A stretch of DNA of 25,329 nucleotides from Russula earlei (Eukaryota; Basidiomycota; Agaricomycetes; Russulales; Russulaceae): NCBI GenBank assembly GCA_025769875.1, contig JAGFNK010000689.1:1-25329 (forward strand). The letters run 5' to 3'. Below, piece after piece: positions 1-9,282 of the stretch (positions within the stretch are counted from its first letter, which is position 1; each line of letters opens with the position of its first letter). Below the pieces are notes generated by a model, which had not been told where the DNA came from, did no database searches, and was given only the letters and a program-made list of their open reading frames with translations. The position numbers were made by a program, and so were the translations under genes.

Positions 1-1380
1 ACCTAATGACAGCGACGCGGGAAATGGGGCCACTCGGTAGACAAACTCGTCTTCTTGCCGGGGTATCGGGTGTGGGCAAGCATGATCTTGAAAGGAGGCA
101 GCTTAGAGCATTTGAGCAGAGGGAGGAGGGTATGAGAGGAAGGTCATGAAAACGAACAGGAAAACACCACAGGGATGCATCGGAAGGTGGGAGTGGTCCT
201 GGCTGTGCTGTTGCTGTGAGAAGAGGTCAAAAAGAGCAAGTAAAAAAAAGAAATAAAAAAGCGCACTGGTGTAAGGGAAAATGCACACGCTCATGCAGAG
301 AAACAGGCAAGTTATATTCGAGGAAGTTTGCGCAGACAGAGCCTGCCATTTTGTGGATTGGGAAAGGGTTCTTGGTCTTGTGGGAACTGAGGAGGGGGAG
401 GATGAAGATGGAGGGAAAGAAGAGAGAAACAAAACCCCAGGTGGTTTATGCATGTCCTGGCAGATGAGAAGGTGAGAGTGAATGCACCCAAATAAAACTG
501 AGAACATACCCATCGTGCCAGATTCACCGAGAAGACCCATCCTCGCCGTGCTGTTGCTGAGAAGAGGTTAAAAAGAAAGCAACAAAGAGAAGAGGAAAAA
601 GCACATGGGGTTCATGATTGCACAAAAAAATTTTCATCGCCATTGCAAGCTCTTGTGCTCGGTCTCAGAGGTAGGAGAAAGCAGAGGTCAATTGCATGGA
701 TTTTTTTTCCATCACCATTGCGGGCTCTTGTGCTCGGTTAGGGGAGAGCAGAGCTGATCAGAGAACAATAGGGGTAAGCATCGCACATGGCCCCCCCATG
801 CTGTCGCTGAGAGGAGGTTATAAAAAGAAAGAAATGAAGAGAAAGAGGAAAAGCGCACGGGGTTCGTGATTGCGTGGGTTGTTTTTTCAATCGGCATTGC
901 AAGCTCTTGTGCTCAGTCTCAGAGGTAGGGGAGAGCAGAGCAGAGCAAGGGACAATAGGGGAATGCATCACGATCGGCCCCCCTGTTGTGAATGTCTAGA
1001 GAGGGTGGGGTGCTCGACCGCTTGAGAGAACCAATTTTTCGCACCTTAGCAACTTCACTTTGACAATTGTGCCAGACGGAAAAGGGCAATTTTGAAGGAC
1101 AGAAGGATGGCGGCACGCATAGAAAGAGAGCGTGTAGAGAGTGGGGGTGGGGGAGAGGTGGAGGACTGGAGAGATGAGGATGACAGGGAGCGCAACATGA
1201 CCGTGCCCACAGAAAAGAAAAGAGGGGGTCAGGAAAAGAATCTTTTCACCACTGAGTAGTGCTTAGTAAATTTGATTTGATAATTGTGCCGGTTGGAAAA
1301 GGTGATTTGGTCTGGCCAAAGAGGGACGACTGGGGACTGCTGGATCCAGTGACCCTCTGACCAAGCTTGCTTATAATATA
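1..1380. repeat. Purine-rich repeat modules, 3' part of a truncated repeat unit
   Basis: No credible gene. The plus strand is strongly G+A rich and carries at least three copies of a module also found many times between 3000 and 7700. Its core resembles CTGGCTGTGCTGTTGCTG followed by TGAGAAGAGGTTAAAAAG, seen near 193-240, 540-580 and 790-830, each followed by an A-rich run and a GCGCAC-like element. Two short related blocks (near 1060-1090 and 1270-1305) share AATTGTGCC. It is probably the end of a unit whose beginning lies outside the window. Open frames here are low-complexity shadows. Confidence 0.7.
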
Positions 1381-1397
1381 GTACAAGCTGAAGCTTG

Positions 1398-1414
1398 CTT
1401 GGGCTATGCCCAAG
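1398..1414. other. Hairpin at the start of repeat unit 1
   Basis: CTTGGGC TAT GCCCAAG forms a perfect 7-bp stem with a 3-base loop at the start of the unit. The same place in unit 2 (4975-4991) has CTTGGG CTACA CCCAAG, a 6-bp stem. Its presence at the leading edge of both units suggests a functional or mechanistically relevant end, but its role is unknown. Confidence 0.6.
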
Positions 1415-1789
1415 GGGTGCGCCTTTGGCAGGCCATGAGCATTCTCTTCATGTGTAATCCTTTTTTGGATAAAGAGAGAGGAGGTATATCATAATCTCAC
1501 AATCATGACCATGTGTAATCCTTTTTACTTATAAGGCCCATTTTAGCAACAAATTCCAATATTGGTGATCTCTGAAAAATCCCTGAGTTTCAAAAGTTTT
1601 GGTTTGGGTTCAAAATTCTGTTACTAAAACCCCCTAACATGCCTTTAATATTACTCATTACTGGGTGCAATCCCTTTTTGAGTGAATGTGTAATTCATTA
1701 TACTCTTCATGTCATCTAGCAGAACAATCCATATCAATACACTGAATTCATGTCTTTTAACACTTACTTTATTAAAATTTCACACTACA

Positions 1790-2055
1790 TTCTTCTTCCT
1801 CTCATCAAACCACCTATATAGGAGATACCAAAATTGACCTGAACACCATTCAGTTATTAGACTTGTCATGAGAAGCAAGAGAACTTTTATCATCATTCTA
1901 TAAAAGAGGAGCCATTCACCTACCTTCTTCCCTTCCTCTCATCAAACCACCTATATAGGAGATACTGAAATTGACCTGAACACCATTCAGTTATTAGACT
2001 TGTCATGAGAAGCAAGAGAACTTTTATCATCCTATGAAAGAGGAGATATTCACCA
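1790..2055. repeat. 137-bp local tandem duplication in the leader of unit 1
   Basis: A block containing CTCATCAAACCACCTATATA, CACCATTCAGTTATTAGAC and GAGAAGCAAGAGAAC occurs twice, offset by 137 bases (1801 and 1938 for the first motif, 1861 and 1998 for ACTTGTCATG). Unit 2 has the block once, around 5385-5515. The two copies differ at only a few bases, so the duplication is fairly recent and happened after the units separated. Confidence 0.85.
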
Positions 2056-2527
2056 TAGCACAGGAAACTCATCTGCCAATCAGTAACTACCTCTAACTCA
2101 ACCAAGAACAGAACTCTTACCATCAACCTATCAAAGACAGCAATTCATCATATTGCCAAGTCAACTGCCAATCAGTATCTATGCTTGATATTAACTCAAC
2201 CAACCATAGTGCTACATCTCAGCCCAGTAAAACTGAATATAGATTCAACTCATTTATGAATGGAAAATAAAAATTATCTTATGAGATCATTGTATCCACT
2301 GAAAGTAACATAGTCAACTGGATTGCATTTGGTGTGACACATCCACATGGTGAATGAAGGAAACAGGCTAAGAGCTGGCCAAGAAAATGCACACAACTGA
2401 ATGGGTGACCTTGCATGTGTGGGAAACTGTCATGTGTCGTCAGGGTTCCTGTGCAAATTCGCCGGCCGCGCATCCTTCGGTCGGGAATGGGTGTTAGATA
2501 GAAACTCAAGAGGAAAAGAAAAGGAAA

Positions 2528-2586
2528 AATGCACACATGCATGCATGCATGCATGCACGCACACACGCACGCACGCATGCATGCAC
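2528..2586. repeat. Microsatellite of ATGC / ACGC tetranucleotides
   Basis: A run of CATG repeats passes into CACA and CACG repeats and back to CATG. It lies in a segment of about 105 bp present only in repeat unit 1. Alternation between ATGC and ACGC is consistent with CpG to TpG decay inside an originally more uniform tract, but this is inference. Confidence 0.8.
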
Positions 2587-4960
2587 CGGTAAGACACCAC
2601 ATCACTGCGACGTGTGAAAATCGCGCATGTGGTGGAGAAAGCAAGAATACGATAAAATTAAGCAGAGCTCCACACATGAAAAGTGCACATGTGGGAGAAA
2701 GCGTGCTGCATGTGGTCAGGTATTCAAATGTGGAGCGGATAAGAGCGAAACTGAAAAGTAAATGAAAGGAAAAACACACATGTGCATGGTGAAATAAAGG
2801 CTAGTAATATTTGGGGGTTTTGGGAGCTGGGAGAATGGCCCCCTGTGGGCCTGCAAATGACCACATACATGTGCGCCACACAAGCTGAACCTGCAAGACA
2901 TCGTCAGCACTGTGCAAAGTAGAGAAGAGGGGAGGGAGAAGTGAAAGAAGGGAGAAGAACGAAAATGCACTCAAAGGGTGAGACACCCATGGACTGCGTT
3001 GGCGACTGCGTCATCACTGCAGTGCTGCCCAGGCTGTTGCTGTGAGGAGATGGGGTACAAACACGAACACGTGAATGGTCATGCGCAAAAAATGCTGCCT
3101 GCAAAGCAGGCAAACTTTGCACAGTTTTCAGGGCCGGGGAAGGATGCAAGGTAGACCTGAGGAGGCAGAGAAAAAAAATACAGAAAGGGTGAAAATGCAT
3201 AAAATGCGTGTCACATGCATGCTCCACTCCTCAGCGCTCTGATGGCTGTGACATTGCCGTGGTGCAGGCCATTCAGTTGCTGTGAGAAGAGGTTGAAAAG
3301 AGCAAGTGAAAGATGAAATAAAAAAGATCAAGCACACTGGGTTCATGGTTGCACAGGATAGTGCTAATGGCCATTTTGGTCTTGCACCGGAGTTGCCACA
3401 CGTGCTGGAGGTGATTGTAAAGCAGTGGGCATTGAGGTGCAAAGGAATGCATGATGATAGGAGAGCAAGAGGAATTTTTGCCGGGGTGGACTTGCCGTTG
3501 TCATGGCCATGGGCACATCACTGTCACAACAGCCAGCTCGTCACAGTGGCCATGGGCCATGCTCATGATTTGTGGCCCTCACAATGTGGCTATGGCCATG
3601 CCTGAGTTGTCGTCATCATCACCACTCCAGTGACACAGGAGGAGAGGGGAATGGGGCCAGAGGGTGTAAGCAGCAGGTGCCTGCCTGGGAAGAAGAAGAC
3701 CAGGGTGGAGCAGAGGGGAGGGGAGAGGAAAGCATGATCTGCCACTGCAACACGACCCCTATTTTCAGAAAGAGAGCCTCAAAACCAAACACACACCAAA
3801 TCAGTGTCTGGGACAGGTCAAGCACAATAATCGCATCACAGATCATTGAACATTTGAGTGACTTGTCATTTGAGGCCCAGCTTGATGGCGGTATTATCAT
3901 TGCGGACCTGGCTGTGCTGTCACTATGACAGGCTAGAAATTGAGAGTGAATCGAAAAGGAAAAAAAATAAAGTAAAATAAAAACAAAAAGAAGCACGTAC
4001 AGGCCACTGTGGTGCTGGTTGCGTCCTTGCATTTTGCAGCAAATGAGTAGAAATTAAAAAAAAAAAAAAAACGCGCCGGGCCTGCGCACAAGTGCCCAGA
4101 GACGTTCAGGGTACTGTTGTGCTCCATCCTCAGGGTGTTGAGTGTGGGGCAGGGGAGTGTGGTGCTAGAAGTAGCCGTGTCCCACAAAAATGCAACAGGC
4201 AGGTCACAGGGACACAGGAAAAGGGGCCACAGGATAGAGAGAGAGAGAGACGGCAGTGTCATCACTGTGGTCCTGGCTGTGCCGTCGCTGTGAGAAGGGC
4301 CAGTAAAGGGGCTCGTTCGAAAACTCACCAAAACAAAAAAGAGGATTGCTGACTTTTTGATGCTCAAACCTGAGCACACTGGGTAAGGAGAGGAACATGC
4401 ATTGAGAAACAAACAAATAAAAGGGGGGGAAAAAGGGGCCAAAAGGGAGTGGGGGAGAGAGAAACCAGGAAAAAGGGGGGAAAGACAAAAATGCACAAAG
4501 GCCGTGAGACTCCCATAGGCCAGTCAGCAACATTTAGACTGCTGCCTCGCACATGCGCACCACACAACATAGACCTGGAAAACATGCTCAGCATTGTGTG
4601 AAGGAGAGTGGAGGGGGGAGAGGAAGATGACCAAAATAGGGGGGAAAATGGAACATGCACCGATTTGACCGCTGTTGAATGTGTCAAACATGATGAGGAT
4701 TGTGTTGTCAGGGGAGGTCGGAAGGATGGCAGAGCATGGGGGAGAGTAAGATGTGGGAGTGGGGTAGAGGACATGGGAGGAGGGAGGAGAGGAGAGCATG
4801 ATGTGGATGCGTTGTCATTGCGTGACCCCTATTCACTGCAGTCAAAAACAAAATTTTCACTGCTTAGGAATTGCACACGTAAAATTTAACCTGCCATCCC
4901 AGGCCGACTGTGGACCGCCCGATCTGGTGGCTCTCCCACCCCCTTCGTTTTAATTATAGA

Positions 4961-7900
4961 CAAGCTGAAGCTTGCTTGGGCTACACCCAAGGGGTGCACC
5001 TTCAGCGAGCCCTAAGCATTCTCTTCATGTGTAATCCTTTTTTGGATAAAGGGAGAGGAGGTATATCATAATCTCATAATCATCACCATATGTAATCTTG
5101 TTTATTGTTTACTTATAAGGCCCATTTTAGCAACAAATACCAATATTGGTGATCTCTGAAAAATCCCTGAGTTTCAAAAGTTTTGGTTTGGGTTCAAAGT
5201 TCTGTTACTAAAATCCCTCAATATGCCTTTTGTATCACTCATTACTGGGTGCAATCCCTTTTTTGAGTGAATGTGTAATTCTTTATAATCTTCATGTCAT
5301 CTAGCAGAACAATATCATCAATACACTGAATTCAGGTCCTGTTACACCTACTTTATTAGAATTTCCCTCTACATTCTTCTTCCCTTCCTTTCATCAAACC
5401 ACCTATATAGGAGATACTGAAATTGACCTGAACACCATTCAGTTATTAGACTTGTCATGAGAAGCAAGAGAACTTTTATCATCATCCTATGAAAGAGGAG
5501 CCATTCACCATAGCACAGGAAACTCATCTGCCAATTAGTAACTGCCTCCAACCCAACCAAGAACAGAACTCTTACCATCAACCTATCAAAGACAGCAATT
5601 CATCATATTGCCAAGTCAACTGCCAATCAGTATCTGTCCTTGATGTTAATCACTCAACAAACCATAGTACTACATCTTAGCCCAGTTGAACTGAATATAG
5701 ATTTAACTCATTTATGAATGGAAAATAAAAATTATCTTATGAGATCATTGTATCCACTGAAAGTAACATAGTCAACTGGATTGCATTTGGTGTGACACAT
5801 CCACATGGTGAATGAAGGAAACGGGCTAAGAGCTGGCCAAGAAAACGCACACAACTGAACGGGTGACCTCGCAAGCGCGCGGGAAACCGTCACGTGTCGT
5901 CAGGTTCCTGTGCGAATTCGCGTCCTTTGGTCGGAAATGGGTGTTAGATAGAAACCCAAGAGGAAAGAAAAGGAGAAAGCAAAGAATACGATAAAACTAA
6001 GCAGAGCCCCACACATGAAAAGTGCGCACGCGGGAGAAAGCGTGCTCCATGTGGTCAGGTATTCGAATGTGGAGTGGATAAGAGCGAAACTGAAAAGTAA
6101 GAGAACACACGAAACTGAAAGGAAAAACACACGCGTGCGCGGCGAAATAAAAGCCGGTGATATTTGGGGGATTTGGAAGCCGGGAGAATGGCCGCCTGTG
6201 AGCGTGCAAACGACCGCGTACATGCGCGCCACGCGAGCTAAACCTGCAAGACATCGTTAGCACTGTGCAAAGTAGAGAAGAGGGGAGGGAGAAGCGAAAG
6301 AAGGGGGAAGAACGAAAACGCACTCAAAGGGTGAGACACCCATTGACCGCCTTGACGACTGCGTCATCACTGCAGTGCTGCCCAGGCCGTTGCTGTGAGG
6401 AGATGGGGTACAAACACGAACACGTGAATGGTCATGCGCAAAAAATGCTGCCTGCAAAGCAGGCGAACTTCGCACGGTTTTCAGGGCCGGGGAAGGACGC
6501 TGAGGAGGCAGAGAAAAAAAAATACAGAAAGGGCGAAAACGCACGACATGCGTCACACGCATGCTCCACTCCCCAGCTTTCTGATGGCTGTGACATCGCC
6601 GTGGCGCAGGCCGTTCTGTTGCTGTGAGAAGACGTTAAAAAGAGCGAGTAAAGATAAAATAAAAAAGATCAAACGCACCGGGTTCATGGTTGCACAGGAT
6701 AGTGTTCATGGCCATTTTGGTCTTGCACCGGAGTCGCCACGCGTGCTGGAGGAGATTGTAAAGCAGTGGGCATTGAGGTGCAAAGGAATGCGTGATGATG
6801 GGAGAGCAAGAGAAATTTTTGCCGGGGGTGGACCTGCCGTCGTCACGGCCATGGGCACGTCGCCGTCACGACAGCCAGATCGTCACAGTGGCCGTGGGCC
6901 ATGCTCATGATTCGTGGCCCTCACGAGGTGGCTATGGCCATGCCCGAGTCGTCGTCATCGTCACCACTCCAGTGACACAGGAGGAGAGGGAAATGGGGCC
7001 TGAGAGTGTAAGCAGCAGGTGCCTGCCTGGGAAGGAGACCGGGGTGGAGCAGAGGGGAGGGGAGAGGAAAGCACGATCTGCAACCGCCACGCGACCCCTA
7101 TTTTCAGAAAGAGAGCCTCGAAACCGAAAACGCACCAAATCAGTGTCTGGGGTAGGTCAAGCACAATAATCGCAGATCGTTGAACATTCGAGTGACTTGT
7201 ATTTTGAGGCCCAGCTTGATGGCGGTATTATCGTTGCGGACTTGGCCGTGCTGTCACTATGACAGGTTAGAAATCGGGAGTGAAAATCGAGAAAGAAAAA
7301 AAAAACAAAAACAAAAAGAAACGCGTACAGGCCACTGTGGTGCCGGTTGCGTCCTCGCGTTTTGCAGCAAATGAGTGGAAATTAAAATAAATAAATAAAA
7401 AGCACCGGGCCCGCGCACATGTGCCCAGAGACGTTCAGGGTACTGTTGTGCTCCGTCCTGAGGGTGTTGAGTGTGGGGCAGGGGAGTGTGGTGCTAGAAG
7501 TAGCCGTGTCCCACGAAAACGCAACAGCTCACAGGGACACGGGAAAAGGGGCCGCGGGATAGAGAGAGAGAGAGACGGCAGCGTCATCACTGCGGTCCTG
7601 GCCGTGCCGTCGCTGCGAGAAGGGCCAGTAAAGGGGCTCGTTCGAAAACTCACCGAAACAAAAGAGGATTGCTGACTTTTTGATGCCCGAGGGGCCAAAA
7701 GGGAGCGGGGGAGAGAGAAACCGGGAAAAAGGGGGCGAAAGACAAAGGCGCACAAAGGCCGTGAGACTCCTAAAAGCCAGTCGGCAACGTTTAGACTGCT
7801 GCCTCGCACATGCGCACCACACGACATAGACCTGGAAGACGTGCTCAGCACTGTGTCGCGCACACGGGAAGCACAGTTGTGTGCCACAGGGGAATGGGTG

Positions 7901-8727
7901 CCAGTGGGTGGGAGAGCGCTGGCGTGGGGTGGTGGAGAGGGCGGAGGACGGGAGAGGATAGGGATGCGGTATGCGTCGTTGTCGCGCGAACCCTATTCGC
8001 GAGCTCGAGAACGATTTTTTTCGCGGCTTGAGAAACACCGAGCGTTGATGACCCGACCTGACCATGCTGGTTAAAGAGACGTGAGTGAGAAGGAGATGAA
8101 AACCAAAGAAAGAAATAAGAGAGAGGAGACAGAGAAAGCGGAGAAAAGGGGCTAAATGCGAATGCGAAAACGCACGATGCCCGTGAGACACCCATAGGCC
8201 AGTCGGTTGCACAGGATAGTCTTCATGGCCATTTTGGTCTTAAAATCCCCGAGTCGAGAGACCGGTGGAGGATAGGCGAGGGGATTTGAAGGGAAAGGAA
8301 AGGAAAGGATGAAGCGAAGCAAAATGCAGCGCGACCCCTATTTTCAGAAAACGAAAAAAAAAAGGGAGGGGGGAAATCGAAAACACACCAAATGTTGTCC
8401 GAGACCGTCATCAACTCCTCGTGAACGTCTTGAACTGAACGACGGTTGAAGGATGTGGGAGGAGGGAGGAGAGTGGGAGCGGGAGGTGGGTAGAGCAGAC
8501 GGGAGACGGGAGATGGGAGGAGGGGGAGGACAGGACAGGACAGGACAGCAGGACATGACAGGGATGAGCATGCGTCGTCGTCGCGCGACCCCTATTTTCT
8601 CGAACGAAAATTTTTTTTCACCGCGCGCCAGGTCCCACAACAAAAGGCGTTCTTGATAATCGCGCGGTCACAAAAGGCGATTCCGGAGCCACCCGATCCG
8701 CCGACCCTCCGACCTCCTTCGTTTTAT
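4961..8727. repeat. Long tandem repeat unit 2, CpG-rich copy
   Basis: Second full unit, starting 3577 bases after the first at the same sequence. The leader (to about 5815) is nearly identical to unit 1. The module part keeps CpG sites. It lacks the 105-bp microsatellite-containing segment and the leader duplication, and it carries extra modules near 7850-8700. The right edge is placed near 8727 because sequence around 8695-8725 (CCGATC, GACC, CCTTCGTTTTA) matches the end of unit 1 at 4915-4953. After that point the expected third leader is absent and unrelated DNA begins. No protein-coding gene is recognised. Confidence 0.85.
4975..4991. other. Hairpin at the start of repeat unit 2
   Basis: CTTGGG CTACA CCCAAG, a 6-bp perfect stem that corresponds to the hairpin at the start of unit 1. 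The outermost stem pair and loop differ between copies, while the inner bases are conserved. Confidence 0.6.
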
Positions 8728-9232
8728 CTCGGGCGGATCCTGACTCTCCGTTCTCATTTTAATTAGTTGAATACTATTTACTACAGCATCAGTATTATCC
8801 TTGCCAGAACCCACCTCCATATCACCCACCGCCAGCATACATTCAACAATACATCTCATACTTGCCTCATCCTGTCGCATGGTTCCCTGCTTGGCCTGCC
8901 ATGCACAGCCCGTTGAACATGAATACTCAAATTTCTCGGACTTTCTCAGCATGAGATACACTACCGCATCCTTGTAGCACAATTTTTATCTTATTGATCT
9001 GTACCTACCTTCCTGTATTCTCTGTAATAGTTTCCTCGTCGACCATTGCATACGTGGCCATGGGTGACTTTGCGGCGGTGACTTTGATGTGGCCGAGAAA
9101 AATTACCAGTCTTAGAATTTGAGTTTGCGGCGGAAAGTGAACCTGCAAGTTGATGTTGGACGTTCCGGCGGCGACGTGCAAACAACAATAAAGATTTGCT
9201 GGTGACCATCGGAGTTTCAACACTTCAACCAT
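8668..9232 (-). CDS. Possible small leftward gene, unrecognised, edge of repeat block
   Basis: Two leftward open segments lie end to end. The first starts with ATG at 9232 and runs 75 codons to 9005. The second runs 104 codons, 8982 to 8668, and includes hydrophilic stretches such as LRKSEKFEYSC and SGKDNTDAVVNSIQLIKM. A possible intron (donor GTAGGT just after ...ENTG, acceptor CTACAAG) would join them, but the phases do not match, so the model is broken or wrong. The last 25 or so codons lie inside the repeat edge. It would share a divergent promoter of about 50 bases with the gene at 9283. I recognise no family. It could equally be chance open frame. Confidence 0.25.
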
Positions 9233-9282
9233 AACCCCTGTCGTCTCGCATTCCTGGATAACAGCAGACTTCGGTCAACACG

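Larger units (their letters stand above)
1384..4956. repeat. Long tandem repeat unit 1, CpG-depleted copy
   Basis: A unit of about 3.57 kb that begins at CAAGCTGAAGCTTGCTTGGG and is repeated from 4961. The first 0.95 kb (to about 2340) is AT-rich leader. The rest is purine-rich modules. It is collinear with unit 2 over nearly its whole length, with indels: extra DNA around 2525-2640 including a microsatellite, a 137-bp internal duplication in the leader, and about 80 bp near 4360-4440 that unit 2 lacks. Where unit 2 has CG, this copy usually has TG or CA. No transposase or reverse-transcriptase frame is visible, so it is either a non-autonomous element or the remains of something larger. Confidence 0.85.

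Noticed and set aside
103..4889. Many open frames of 60-190 codons on both strands in the repeat block
   Set aside because: Purine- or pyrimidine-rich low complexity (Ser/Phe/Leu/Pro or Arg/Glu/Gly/Lys rich), overlapping in several phases, no domains, and disrupted differently in the two repeat copies.
1..8727. CRISPR array or bacterial-type regular repeat-spacer structure
   Set aside because: Repeats are long, imperfect and unevenly spaced, and the host is clearly eukaryotic with spliced genes.
1384..8727. Complete LTR retrotransposon with the two units as its terminal repeats
   Set aside because: The repeated unit is over 3.5 kb, the copies are tandem with no internal domain between them, and no reverse transcriptase, integrase or protease motif appears on either strand.
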